The notes: generated by a model from the letters alone, not told the origin. A DNA stretch of 64,000 nt from Anagrus nilaparvatae (GCA_022575985.1 JAKSXM010000132.1:5146001-5210000); one strand, 5' to 3'; shown: positions 7,706 to 18,290, counted from the stretch's first letter. Numbers and translations are program-made.

Positions 7706-10699
7706 ATGATTCAGGTTCTCCAAGGAAACATGAGACACGCTCGGGAAGCTGGTGCATTGTTGGATCAGATTGCTCGCGAAGAGGATTCAAACATCCTCTT
7801 ACTAAGCGAGCAATCTTACAACATGAACCACAAGTACTGGCTTTCCGATGACACCGACTGCTGCGCCATATGGCTTCGAGGTAGAGCCCAAACGTCCCTT
7901 ACCCAAAAAGGGAAAGGAAATTGCCACGTTTGGGCCAAGTGTGGGGAGATAACTTATATAAGTTGTTATCTGTCGCCAAACGACAGCTCGCAAGAGCTGG
8001 CTACAAAGTTGGCCAGCATCGAGAGCACGATCCGATCGGCGACTGGTGGCGTCATCCTTGGTGGAGACTTCAACGCCAGGGCCTTGGAATGGGGCATGCC
8101 AACGACCAACCCCAGGGGACGAATGGTGCTCGAAATGGCCACTAGATGCAAACTAGTGGTCCAGAATAGAGGCAACAAGCCCACCTACGAGAGGGCAGGG
8201 TGGGGTGCCTCTATACCGGACATAACCTTCTCTACAGAAGCTGCGTCTGGGAAAATAGGCGACTGGAGGGTGATGGATGATCAATACAATGGTAGTGATC
8301 ACCATTACATCGCCTTCCGGGTATTGGAAGGGGCCTCACAACGTCCTCCGTACAGGAGGCGTCCTCTGGGCTGGAACGTCTCAAAGATGGACGAAGACAG
8401 ATTCGAGGAGTATCTTCGAATCGAGTCAGCGTCCATCCCCGCTTGGCATGGAGGGGCTACAAGTCCCCACGAGGCTGAAATCTTAGTTAAGAAAGTAACG
8501 TCTCTATTACGTGGGGCTTGTGATGCCTCGATGCCTCGCCGTAGGCCCTGGAAAGGGAGAAAGCCAGTGTACTGGTGGAATCCCGAAATAGCTGAGCTCC
8601 GAAAGGAATGCCATAGGACGCGACGAAGGGCGCAAAGAGCACGGGACAGACCTGAGGCTGCTTTGCTTTCGCAGGAACACAAGGACGCCAAACACCGGCT
8701 GGCCAAGGCCATCCGCCAAAGCAAGGCTGGATGTCTGCGCTCATTACGCGAAGAAGTAAACAAGGACCCCTGGGGCCTAGGTTACAAAGTCGTAATGGGC
8801 AAATTGAACCGGGGGTCCGACAACATGATGGACGCGGCGTCGACTGAACGGATCGTCGGTGCTCTCTTCCCTGAAAGGCCCATCTGGGAAAACCCGGTTG
8901 AGGTGATACCCAGGGAGGAAGTGCCGCTGTTCAGCGAAGGCGAGATGGTCAAGGCCATAAAGGCCATGAAAAATGGCAAGGCGCCGGGGCCGGACGGGAT
9001 ACCGGCGGAAGTGCTCAAAAGAGCGGTCAAAGTAATCCCTGGTATCCTGCTAAGCATGTTCAATGCTTGTTTGGTGGCTGGAGTGTTTCCAAAGCAGTGG
9101 AAGGTGGCACGTCTCGTGCTCTTGAACAAGGGCAAGGGGGGAGCCCCGGACTCTCCATCATCTTACAGACCTTTGTGTATGTTAAATACCATTGGTAAGG
9201 TGATGGAGAGCTTGCTCCGGGCAAGGCTCAGAAGGGCAATCGAGGAGGGCGGTGGTCTCTCTGAGGAGCAGCATGGTTTTCGTGAAGGGCATTCCACGAT
9301 AGACGCCATTCGGCGTGTCGTGGATACCGTAGAGGCTGAGAGGGAAAAGCGGCCTGCAATTCGCAGGGACGTCCTTCTGGTAACGCTGGACGTCAAAAAC
9401 GCTTTCAACTCGGCCAGGTGGGATGACATGATCCGGTCCCTCGAGTACGATTTCCGGATACCCAGGTATCTGGGTAACGTACTAAAGGATTACCTGCGGG
9501 ACCGGAGACTGCTCTACGACACGCTCGACGGAAGGCGTGAAAGGGTTCTGAGTGCAGGCATCGCGCAAGGTTCGGTTCTCGGACCTGATCTGTGGAATGC
9601 CTTTTACGATGGCTTGTTGCGCGTCCACCTCCCGGAAGGAGTTTCCCTGATCGGGTACGCCGACGACATGGCCCTAACCATAACTGGCAGGGACATGGAA
9701 GAGACCCAGGAGAGGTTAAATCTAGTCATGAGACGGATCAACCTCTGGATGGGCGATCACGGGCTCCAGCTTGCGATCCCAAAAACGGAGATCGTACTGC
9801 TGACTCGTCGAAGGGTTCCCACCGACTTCGATGTAATTATCGACGACGGCGGAAACCCTCACACGATCCGAACCAGAACATCGGTGAAATACCTGGGAGT
9901 TCAGCTTGATAACAAGCTGACCTTCTGGGAGCAATTTCAGAGGTCGTGTGAAAAGGCAGCGTCGGCCGCATCCTCCCTGTCAAGGCTCATGGCCAACATT
10001 GGGGGACCCAAACCAGGGAAACGAAGGCTCCTGATGTCAGTCGTCAACTCTGTCCTGCTCTACGGATCAGAAGTCTGGGCGAAGACCACAGAAACTGCCA
10101 AGTACAGGCGAAAAATATCGTCTGTACAGAGGCAAGCGGCAGTGAGGATCGCCTGCGGATACCACACGGTATCTCTAGAGGCGATCCAGGTTGTTGCTTC
10201 GGTGATACCCATCGACCTGCTAGCGTTGGAGCGGAAATTCATCTACGAGAGCGTAGATGAGCGCGAAGTGGCTTCCACTCGCGCCCGCTTCAACTCTATG
10301 AAAGCATGGAATAAACGATGGAAAAAGAACCAAGAGAAAAATGCCCTATGGACGCGCAGACTGATCTCAGACCTGCAGGCATGGATGGGACGACAGCATG
10401 GGGAGGTGGATTTCTACCTTACCCAGTTCTTAACCGGACACGGGTATTTCCGTGTCATGTTGAAGCATTGGCATAAGGTGGCAACAAAGGAGTGCTTGCA
10501 CTGTCCGGGCGTGGATGATACAGTAGAGCACACATTCTTCGAATGTGTTCGCTACTCGGAGGGGCGCCCGCCCTTCCCGATTTGGAGGCCGGAGACGGTG
10601 GTCCCGGAAATGCTACGGAGTTCCGAAAACTGGAACAAAGTAGCAGAGTACGTAAGGACCACCTTGTTGGAGAAGAAGGAAGAGGGCTTTCTATCGTAG
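7706..10699 (+). CDS. LINE ORF2, APE endonuclease plus reverse transcriptase (R1 clade)
   Basis: This is the enzyme for target-primed reverse transcription. I chose ATG 7706 (MIQVLQGN), where the APE domain begins, giving 997 residues; the frame itself is open from 7619 with no earlier ATG. The endonuclease shows GGDFNAR (D121, N123) and SDHHYIAF (from residue 197). The reverse transcriptase shows NGKAPGPDGIP, SSYRPLCMLNTIGK, EEQHGFREGHST, VTLDVKNAFN, GIAQGSVLGP, the catalytic GYADDMAL (Y at residue 651) and HGLQLAIPKTE, followed by VKYLGVQLD. A C-terminal zinc motif C-x2-C-x7-H-x4-C starts near residue 930 (CLHCPGVDD...HTFFEC). No RNase H is present, as expected for R1. The length matches the family, and there are no stops or frameshifts. 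All catalytic residues I can check are present, so the enzyme is probably competent. Confidence 0.93.
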   Translation: MIQVLQGNMRHAREAGALLDQIAREEDSNILLLSEQSYNMNHKYWLSDDTDCCAIWLRGRAQTSLTQKGKGNCHVWAKCGEITYISCYLSPNDSSQELATKLASIESTIRSATGGVILGGDFNARALEWGMPTTNPRGRMVLEMATRCKLVVQNRGNKPTYERAGWGASIPDITFSTEAASGKIGDWRVMDDQYNGSDHHYIAFRVLEGASQRPPYRRRPLGWNVSKMDEDRFEEYLRIESASIPAWHGGATSPHEAEILVKKVTSLLRGACDASMPRRRPWKGRKPVYWWNPEIAELRKECHRTRRRAQRARDRPEAALLSQEHKDAKHRLAKAIRQSKAGCLRSLREEVNKDPWGLGYKVVMGKLNRGSDNMMDAASTERIVGALFPERPIWENPVEVIPREEVPLFSEGEMVKAIKAMKNGKAPGPDGIPAEVLKRAVKVIPGILLSMFNACLVAGVFPKQWKVARLVLLNKGKGGAPDSPSSYRPLCMLNTIGKVMESLLRARLRRAIEEGGGLSEEQHGFREGHSTIDAIRRVVDTVEAEREKRPAIRRDVLLVTLDVKNAFNSARWDDMIRSLEYDFRIPRYLGNVLKDYLRDRRLLYDTLDGRRERVLSAGIAQGSVLGPDLWNAFYDGLLRVHLPEGVSLIGYADDMALTITGRDMEETQERLNLVMRRINLWMGDHGLQLAIPKTEIVLLTRRRVPTDFDVIIDDGGNPHTIRTRTSVKYLGVQLDNKLTFWEQFQRSCEKAASAASSLSRLMANIGGPKPGKRRLLMSVVNSVLLYGSEVWAKTTETAKYRRKISSVQRQAAVRIACGYHTVSLEAIQVVASVIPIDLLALERKFIYESVDEREVASTRARFNSMKAWNKRWKKNQEKNALWTRRLISDLQAWMGRQHGEVDFYLTQFLTGHGYFRVMLKHWHKVATKECLHCPGVDDTVEHTFFECVRYSEGRPPFPIWRPETVVPEMLRSSENWNKVAEYVRTTLLEKKEEGFLS

Positions 10700-10970
10700 A
10701 GAGCTCTCCTGTCCCTAGGCAGGGGGAAGGCAGCGGCCAGCTGCCTAGGCTGCGCGTCCCAAACTGAAGTTATACCTGAAAAGGGAGTTCCGGAACAAGC
10801 GCAGGGGGTTTAAAGTGTGTTTATCCAGTAAGAATCTGGGGCGTAGCCGGCGACCGCGTTCGTCGGTGGTCTCCCAGTTGTTCACTTTGTGCAACTGGGC
10901 GGTCATGGAAATTTGCGGGTCTTTAAGGCCCGCAAACACTCCATGGCTGATGTAAGATTCACATATTTCC

Positions 10971-10973
<3 letters not shown>
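10700..10973 (+). promoter_or_regulatory. LINE 3'UTR with three consecutive perfect hairpins
   Basis: Three perfect stems follow the ORF2 stop: CCTAGGCAG/CTGCCTAGG (10714-10722/10741-10749), CCCAGTTG/CAACTGGG (10873-10880/10892-10899) and TTTGCGGG/CCCGCAAA (10912-10919/10929-10936). The poly(A) starts 38 nt after the last one. In LINEs that recognise their own RNA, reverse transcriptase binds structured 3'UTR sequence. That role is inferred here from position and from the number of stems. Confidence 0.7.
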
Positions 10974-11005
<32 letters not shown>

Positions 11006-11009
<4 letters not shown>

Positions 11010-11015
11010 CCAAAT
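11006..11015. repeat. Target-site duplication, 3' copy
   Basis: AACCCCAAAT follows the poly(A) tail and matches 4104-4113. See the LINE entry for how it sets the element boundaries. Confidence 0.85.
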
Positions 11016-12316
11016 ACCCACTTTACAAATGTAATCTTTTTTAAGGCTGGAATAATATATGACATTAGTTTACATAGAAAAATAAACATATATTTTTTAC
11101 AAGAAAACTTACAAGATGGAATAATTATTGACAAAACTGTTTTAAAAAATATCATAAAACGTTGTAATATGCACAATAACTATGCGTGACATAATTGAAA
11201 CAATAACTGTAAAATAGATTTAATTATGTATATAGAGTCAAAATATGATAAAAATAAATAAAGATTAACCTACATATACTAAAATATAAAAAATGTGAAT
11301 ATTGCACAAACAAAGTAAGTATAGTACATATTGATAATATAAAAACTGTTAATTTAGAAAAAATAGTATATTTACGGCTCGAGTCCAGAAAAGTAAAGAA
11401 TGGCCCAAATCGCACGTAAATTACCTACGGAGGCGAAGCCGAGGGTGGTAAACTGCGATTTGGGTCATTCATTATTTATGGACAAGGGTCGTATAACATT
11501 TTTTTGTATCTTTCTCGACGCAGACCAGAAAATGTAATATATATAATATTAACACATGAAAACTCTATTGATAATGAATACGTTATTATGCTTTTAAATA
11601 AACTACAATGTTTTGATTGTTATTATTATTATTATTTTTATTCCGTCAGCTGTGAAAATGTAATAATGATGGCAGAATGTGGCGACAAAGCGCCTCTAGC
11701 CCCTATATACAACATGATTGTATTGGTAATACATGAATGTATGTGTTACATTCCGAAAATATACTACGCGAGCTCAGGCAGTACAACTGTCTTTGTGGCT
11801 TTAGACACACCTATTATTATACATGAATAAATATATTGTTACTGTTACGTCCTTAGTGCATTTATTTTCCCTCATTTCCTACAAGAATCATACAACTATA
11901 GACATCTATGGCCAGGAAAGATAACCACAAACTTCATGTTAAGTAACGATGATAATAAACTTCTATGATAATGTTTTTTTTTTTGCGTAGGAAGTGGAGA
12001 AATGCATTACGCATACTGATCAGCATCCGAACTGATGGGACTCGACCTACCTTGCCTATACCCACTAAAACTCCACTCCCTTCCTACCTTATGCGAGCCT
12101 ATCCCGGGACCGTTTTCGCATTACTTCAGCACAGGTTCAAGGCCATTTAGTTCTATTCATGAACTCCATCTTTTGACTTGCATCCACTGACTCGCCAGTC
12201 TGGTTAAGGACTCCGTCATTCCATCTGGTTGAAATTTCGTCTTTATATACTGTCATCTTTAATAATAAAATATATGTTAGCTAAAAATATACGTTATTTC
12301 TCATTATCATCAAAAA
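11016..12316. other. Intergenic DNA with one hairpin repeat and a GC-richer patch
   Basis: I see no credible gene. It holds the hairpin repeat at 11372-11495 (separate entry), a short ATT run near 11620-11640, and a GC-richer patch at about 11990-12240 beginning GGAAGTGGAGAAATGCA. The patch looks like repeat-derived sequence but I could not place it in a family. Confidence 0.4.
11372..11495. repeat. Dispersed hairpin repeat, copy 1
   Basis: This is a self-complementary unit. Left arm: TTTACGGCTCGAGTCC, then GAATGGCCCAAATCGCA, then TTACC. Right arm: GGTAA, TGCGATTTGGG(T)CATTC, then GGACAAGGGTCGTATAA. A short GC-rich loop with GGCGAAGCC separates the arms. Related copies lie at 16515-16575, 25533-25658, 48664-48763 and 60227-60300. 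No terminal duplication is evident, and I do not know a named family for it. Confidence 0.75.
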
Positions 12317-12386
12317 AGAAGGTTAATAAATAAATAAATAAATATAAATAGATAGATAAATAAAATAAATAAATAAATAAATATTA
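12317..12386. repeat. TAAA/TAGA microsatellite
   Basis: A tetranucleotide tract of mostly AAAT units with a short TAGA interruption. It lies just beyond the 3' end of the antisense R1-type remnant and, read on the minus strand as (TTTA)n, could be that element's simple-repeat tail. Confidence 0.8.
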
Positions 12387-12490
12387 TCCTACCATCTACT
12401 ATTGCTTGCGGTATCAAGAGTAACTGCGGGGATGATAGTATGTTAGTACAACAGCTGCAGTCATCCGGATAGCCGCAATACATCTTAATA

Positions 12491-13668
12491 TTAGCCTATA
12501 CCTTCGACTTCAGGTTTTTTGGTGTGGAGTATGTACTCCACATACTGGTCAATTTCGGACCATACTTCTTCATTTCGAAGCATCAGGGTAACCACATTCA
12601 TCAGGTGTGATTTGACCGATGTTAGCTTCTAATTGAAACTTTTTAGCAGCCCACCTATCGCATTTGAAGAATGTGTGTTCCGGCGTGTCTTCTTTGCCAG
12701 GACAGTATATACATTCAGCACTATTTATCTTCTGGATCCGAAAGAGGTAGGAGAAAAAAAGTCCATGTCCACTTAGGAATTGGGTCAAAAAATAATTAAT
12801 GTCCCCATGCCCTCTATTTATCCAAGGTGATATCTCTCCTATCAATCTCTTGGTCCATTTGCTCTCCGTGTAGTCGGTCCAGCGTTTCTGCCAATCGCTT
12901 AGGCTGATCTGGCGCGAAGTAGCCTTCGCGCGGTCAATACCTTCCCTCTCTTTGTTCAGATAGATATACTGTCTCTCAAGAGCCAGCAGATCTATCGGGA
13001 TTACCCCAGCAATGACTAGAGCTGCCTCCAACGACACTGTTCGATAGGCACAGGAGATTCGCAGGGAGGCCTCTGTACGCTAGTAAGCTTAGACGCATAA
13101 GTGACCTTCTTTATGCAGTCGGCCCATACTTCTGCACCATACAGTGAAATGGAGTGGGTTACCGACATAAGAAGCCTGTGCTTTCCAGTCTTAGGTCCGC
13201 ACGTGTTTCTCATGAGCCTGCTTAACGCAGTAGTGGACCTGGCAGCCTTCTCCGTACTTCTTCGAATCTATGCCATGAAGGTCAGTTTCGTATCCAGCAG
13301 CACTCCTAAGTACTTTAAGTGTTCCTTCGTTTCTATCCTATCCTCCACAATACATATTGGGATAATAGTCTCAATATGCTTACGGGTGAATAGGACAATC
13401 TCAGTCTTCGCCGTTGCAAGCTTTAGGCCATCCAGTAATTGACCCGATGCATTGCCTGATTCAGTTTCTCCTCAGCGATTTTTTCATTTTTTGCCGTAAT
13501 TACTAGGACCAGGTCGTCCGCGTAGCCTACAGTAAAAGTATCAGCCGGCATCGGTAGCCTTAGTACCTGGTCGCTCATGATGTTCCATAGATCCGGTCCA
13601 AGGACCGATACTTGAACTGCACCTGCAGTTACTTTCCTCACTCTTGTTCCTTGTGCAGTTTCTATGAT
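12491..13668 (-). pseudogene. R1-clade LINE ORF2 remnant (reverse transcriptase C-terminal half)
   Basis: This is a 5'-truncated, frameshifted copy of an R1-type ORF2. In order on the minus strand: SVLGPDLWNIMSDQVL, then TVGYADDLVLVIT (YADD retained, near 13530), then a stretch matching KYLGV.LD.KLTF, then KTGKHRLLMSVTHSISLYGAEVWA, then VIPIDLLALERQYIYL and the zinc motif CIYCPGKEDTPEHTFFKC. The frame shifts at least near 13440, near 13030 and near 12580, and the last piece ends at the TAA at 12491-12493. It resembles ORF2 of the intact LINE segment by segment but is clearly diverged, so it is a different family. The 5' truncation lies at about 13670. Confidence 0.9.
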
Positions 13669-13699
13669 AATGTAGACGCAATGTTTATAACAACAATGA

Positions 13700-14500
13700 T
13701 TTATTTGACAGGCTTTAATTTATTTCATTTTGTGGATATTAGACAAATAAGGCTTAAAAATTTGTTGTGAATCCCCTTGCTCATTTATGGCGTCCTTATA
13801 AATATTAATGTGTAGAACCTCACTGGTTTTTCTCTTGTCATAATTAGATTCATGATCTACTAATTTAAACTTAGACCAAGCAAAATTAAGTTTTGTATTT
13901 TTGTAATGTTTTAATACAACAGTATCATGATTAATATTTTTTTGACTTGTTTGATCATTATCGATTTCACAATAATTTGTGGTATTTTCAGCTACAGTGT
14001 GTCTTTGTGGTCTCTTACGGGGTTGAGCATTTCCTTTTCTTCTTTTTGTGCTCATTTGATCTGATACCAACTTCCCTCTTGGTTTCACCAATATATGTGG
14101 CTGGGCATTCTGCACAATCAAATTTATACACAAGACAAACCTGTGTTTCTTTGGGTATTCTATCCTTTGCTTTTATGATAATATTATTTTCACCCAAATT
14201 ATTAACAATCATTGGTATCGCTAATATGTTATGCCGTCATGAAAATTCGTCAACATTCATTTACGCTGTCATAAAAACCTTCAACATAAGGAACACGCAA
14301 TTTTAGTTTCCTCATATTTACCGATCTTTGTATATCAATAACATTATTATTGTTAGTTACATTGTTAACCTTCCTGTAATTTAACGTATCCAACCTCTTT
14401 TGTACATAATAATCAATAAATTTTTCAGGATACTCATTATTAATTAAAATTTCTTTTACAATTTTAAGATTTTTTTCATGAAAAATATCATAGGAAAGTA
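13700..14500 (-). pseudogene. Penelope-like element remnant with GIY-YIG endonuclease region
   Basis: On the minus strand, a linker matching the Penelope-like pattern (RKLKLRVPYVEGFYDS, near 14270-14310) leads, through stops, into the frame at 14212-14015. That frame reads VCLVYKFDCAECPATYIGETKREVG, the GIY-YIG nuclease core (VY...C..C...YIGET.R). It then shifts into a frame at 14133-13720, whose stretch after GIRSNEHK is basic (RRKGNAQPRKRPQRH). Penelope-like elements carry reverse transcriptase followed by this nuclease; the reverse transcriptase half is not here, since the MITE begins at 14503. Stops and frameshifts make it a dead fragment. Confidence 0.75.
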
Positions 14501-14502
14501 GG

Positions 14503-15650
14503 CCCAGGCAACCAACGACGTTTCGGAAACGTCTCCAACCCGTTTCTGAAGAAACGAATTAAACCAATTTGCACCGTTTAAGAAACGTTTCTGGAACCGT
14601 TTCAAAAACGTAAAAATGCGCCTTAGAATTTTAAAATCCTAATTTTAGAATTAATTCCTTAGCGAATATTCTTATGTTTATTCATACTAGAAGTTATTTG
14701 CTAATGTTTTTAATTTTACATATAAATTTTTTAGTTTACTTACAATTATAAGTATAATTTAATTAAAAATTTATAAATAATTTTTAATTATTTTGATTTT
14801 CAATGAAAATCATAGCAAAAATACAAAAACGAACAAGTCGATTTTGTAACATAATAAATATTTAACGAGGTCCTATATGCAGTTGAAAAGTCATTTTATT
14901 TATGACTTTCAAAAAAGCCATCTATTTTAGAAGAAATGAACTAATTAAGATGATTAATAGGTGGCGATTACTGCTTTTCTCAAGTCATATATAAAATGAT
15001 CTTCCAACTGTATATAAGACCTGGTTAAATATTTATTATGTTACAAAATCGACTTGTTCGGTTTTGTATTTTTGCTATGATTTTCATTAAAAATCAAAAT
15101 AATTAAAAATTATTTATAAATTTTTATAAATTTTTAATTAAATTATACTTATAAGTGTAAGTAAATTAAAAAATTTATATGTAAAATTAAAAACATTAGC
15201 AAATAACTTCTAGTATGAATAAATATAAGAATATTCGCTATGGAATTAGTTCTAAAATTAGGATTTTAAAATTCTAAGGCGCATTTTTACGTTTCTGAAA
15301 CGGTTCCAGAAACGTTTCTTAAACGGTGCAAATTGGTTTAATTCGTTTCTTCAGAAACTTAAAAATTAAAAATTATTTATAAATTTTTAATTAAATTATA
15401 CTTGTAATTGTAAGTAAACTAAAAAATTTATATGTAAAATTAAAAACATTAGCAAATAACTTCTAGTATGAATAAACATAAGAATATTCGCTATGGAATT
15501 AATTCTAAAATTAGGATTTTAAAATTCTAAGGCGCATTTTTACGTTTCTGAAACGGTTCCAGAAACGTTTCTTAAACGGTGCAAATTGGTTTAATTCGTT
15601 TCTTCAGAAACGGGTTGGAGACGTATCCGAAACGTCGTTGGTTGCCTGGG
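14503..15650. mobile_element. Fold-back MITE, family CCCAGGCAAC, copy 1
   Basis: The terminal inverted repeats begin CCCAGGCAACCAACGACG and end with the complement at 15650. The arms are nearly self-complementary for over 400 bp (right arm elements CCGAAACGTCGTTGGTTGCC, TTTCTTCAGAAACGG and so on mirror the left). There is no coding capacity. The right arm carries an internal tandem duplication of roughly 250 bp (about 15092-15357 repeated at about 15358-15620), which explains the greater length than the copy at 23124-24024. Flanking GG on both sides is compatible with a 2-bp duplication, but that is weak evidence. Confidence 0.88.
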
Positions 15651-15720
15651 GGTTGGCTTTGTCAACTAAACAGTATACGATACCAATTTTTTGATTTTTG
15701 GTGTGTCCAGATCCGAAATT

Positions 15721-16160
15721 TACATATCCCATTTACGCCCAAGCGGACGTAAACGGAAAGTCAAAAAAAAAAAAATTGTTTCCTGTATAGATAAAGACTT
15801 TTAAATTACATTTCTATAGTAAAATTTCATGCTCTTACCGAATCTGAAGTCAGATTTTACTTACAATCCTTTCAAATGACCCAAAAAGAGGAGTGGTTGG
15901 GGTGAAAAAGGGGCTAAAATAATGGAAAAATGAAAAATGACGGAAAAATCAATATAAAAATAAAAAAATGCTACCAAAAAACATTTAAAATTACTTATTT
16001 GAGCAAAAAACTTACATTTTTTAGGTTTATAGGATATTTAATTGGATTTCAACCCTTATATTGCAACTAGGGGTAGTTATCCTAAAAACTTCAAATATTG
16101 TTTTTTTAGTTCCAAATCGGTTCTTATAGGTAAATTTTACTCCTAATTCCATTTTTTGAA
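15721..16160. repeat. Interspersed repeat R-A, copy 1
   Basis: Starts near CCCATTTACGCCC..CGTAAACGGAAA and includes the stretches ACCGAATCTGAAGTCAGATT and GGGGCTAAAATAA. It recurs in the same orientation at 17941-18840, where the copy is interrupted by about 460 bp. There is no coding frame, and I cannot assign it to a transposon class. Confidence 0.7.
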
Positions 16161-16514
16161 TTTGTTTTGACCTAAAACGCTTCTGTAAGCGTAAAATTCT
16201 AAAATTTAGTTTCCTATATAAAAATAATAAATTCTATAGGTTCTTTTCTTTTCTATAGGTTCTTTCTTTTCTATAGGTTATTTTAAAAAAATTTAGCCCT
16301 TATAACCATAATTTTATTTTTTATTTACAATTTTCCATTTTCCGAAATTTGAATCCATCAGCAGCGCATTGGGTAAATTACTTGGTTTTACCCAATGTGA
16401 ATGAGTAAAACCTACTGATTTACCCATTCCGGGGGCCAATTTTACCTATAGGAGTTTAGTGGGTTCTGAGAAAGAAAAATTGCTTTTTATCCATGGGAGC
16501 AAAAAAATTATGCT

Positions 16515-16575
16515 CCAGATCACAGTTTAGCATCCCTTACTTCGCCTCGGATGTTAAATAACTTGCCATACCAGG
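16515..16575. repeat. Dispersed hairpin repeat, degenerate copy 2
   Basis: The segment with CTTCGCCTCGGATGTTAA, read in the opposite orientation, matches the loop and inner arm (GGCGAAGCCGAGG.TGGTAA) of the hairpin repeat at 11372 and 25533. The outer arms are largely eroded. Confidence 0.45.
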
Positions 16576-16799
16576 CTATCCTTTTTTGTTAAATTTCCCA
16601 AATTTTTAGTCCTCTAGACGCGTTCCTTTCTTCTTGACAACTGTATAAACTTTTTTCATTTTTGGTCAGATGAAATTTTTAAGTAAGCATGTTTTTCTTA
16701 TTTTTTATCGTAAATGCTTATTTTTTAATAAAAAATACATTTCCTTCTAAGGCCCCATTGGAAATTTCCCGCAGAATCTGATTCTTGGGTCACAATTTT

Positions 16800-17590
16800 T
16801 GGTTCCTCATAGAGGAACCATTGTGATAGGTCAAATTTCGATTTTTGATTTTTTGGCATATAAGCACGTTTTGAGACTCCAGGAAGCTAAAAAACCGGTT
16901 TTTAAAAAAAGTATGTATGTGTGTTTGTGTGTGTGTGTATGTATGTAATTGGCGATATTTCACAAACATTATGGAGTTAAGACCTAATTTTGTGTTCAAA
17001 AATTTTGTTATCAAAAAAGCTCGAGGTACTTTTTTTTTTAATTTGGATGTAATACGTCATTTATTTCTACGAAAGTACTCGTATTTGAAAGTATGATTTT
17101 TACTCGATATCTCGAATCTAATACTTAATTTTTTGAAAATATTTTTTCCAAAAATTTTCACCACAAAAAAATAAAACACCAACTTTTTTTTTCTTTTTGG
17201 ACTTAGTACCTAATTTATTTCTATGAGAGTACTAGTTTTAGACAGTTCGTTTATAGTAATTTTTTGGTTCTGATAACGAATTTTACCAAAATTTAATTCT
17301 CAAAATTAAAAAAGTTTTTTTAAACTGCAATATTTTTTTTTTTTTTGTGTAATACTTCATTTAATTCCATGAAAGTACTATCTTGAATAATTATTATCCA
17401 ATGAATTACGTTAGATTTTATTTGAAAAAAATAGATTTATTTAAATTCAATACATAAATTTTCTTTTAACTTTTAAAAGTTAATAGAAATGAGTGTATGA
17501 TTGCATGGTTGTAATCGGTGATATCTGTGGCATATTGAAGTATTTATCTCATTGTTTGAGGAACCATGAGTGCCAGCTAGTTAGCAGGGT
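16800..17590. repeat. Interspersed repeat R-B, copy 1
   Basis: Opens with a 19-bp palindrome GGTTCCTC-ATA-GAGGAACC, continues through a GT/TATG simple repeat (about 16909-16948), and ends near GTTTGAGGAACCATGAGTGC and the small stem GCTA-GT-TAGC. The same order occurs at 24745-25940. It is noncoding. Defined ends marked by hairpins suggest a mobile element, but the class is unknown. Confidence 0.7.
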
Positions 17591-18139
17591 ATTTTTTAAA
17601 CTGAGCATGCGCGAGAAAATCTAAATTTTCGCTTTAAGAGACCTTGATTTTGGGCTTTAATATCTCCGTAGCAGAAAAAAAGTTTTCTACCTAACTGGAA
17701 TCAAAAAACTTCATTTCTTGTGTACTTTTGAGGCATCAAAACATTTTTTTGGGATTTTCACTTTTCAACGCGCTGTATTAAAAAAAGTGATTTTTAAAAA
17801 ATTCATAAAAATAATTGCTCTATTTATTATATTAAAATTTTAAAAATGGCCCCAGACTAAAAAATGTTCAAAAGCTTGAACTGTTTTTAATGATAAGTAT
17901 ATTTTAGATAATTTTTTACATAATTGTATATTTTTAAACCTATTTATTAACCCATTTACGCCCTAGCGGTCGTAAACGGAAACTCATAAAAAAAAAACTT
18001 ATAACCGGTTTGTGTAAACACAACCTAAATGCATGGAACATGTTTACTTCTAACTGAGGACTAGATATAATACAAATGTTACTCAACATTACAATACAAT
18101 TTTCTATTGTTGTAATTTGTAATTATCACCTTACTAGTT

Positions 18140-18290
18140 GTTAAGATTCTAAACCCAAACTATTCTGATTCCCTAAACCTGAATTATTATAAGTCCCTGA
18201 ACCTGAATTATTCCAAGTCCCTAAATCAATATTATTCTAAGTCCATAAACCTGTATTATCCTAAGTCCTTAAGCCCAGATTTTGCAAAGT
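18140..18290. repeat. Minisatellite, roughly 24-bp unit
   Basis: Degenerate tandem units of the form TCCCTAAACCTGAATTATTC, five to six copies with point differences. A shorter array of the same unit is at about 44795-44850 in another copy of the surrounding repeat. Confidence 0.75.

Larger units (their letters stand above)
4114..11005 (+). mobile_element. Full-length R1-clade non-LTR retrotransposon (LINE)
   Basis: This is a 6.9 kb element with all expected parts: a long 5'UTR (4114-5585), ORF1 (5586-7655), ORF2 (7706-10699), a structured 3'UTR and a poly(A) run of about 34 nt (10974-11007), all inside a 10-bp target-site duplication. Clade evidence is an APE-type endonuclease, a reverse transcriptase with YADD and the R1-type signature HGLQLAIPKTE, three zinc-knuckle-like motifs in ORF1, and no RNase H domain. 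A poly(A) tail and an apparently non-rDNA site suit the R1-clade members that are not 28S-specific. Intact frames, a perfect duplication and a homogeneous tail point to a recent insertion. Confidence 0.9.

Noticed and set aside
5963..10242. Many open frames on the minus strand and in alternative frames across ORF1/ORF2
   Set aside because: These are shadows of two GC-richer real genes; none has recognisable domains.
12521..12541. 20-bp perfect palindrome TGTGGAGTA-TG-TACTCCACA
   Set aside because: It lies within the coding part of the antisense LINE remnant (VEYILH), so it is explained by the old coding sequence.
16790..17014. Open frame with His/Thr-rich repeat on the minus strand (also 24615-24971)
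   Set aside because: The THTHTQTH-type stretch is a translation of the GT/TATG microsatellite in repeat R-B.
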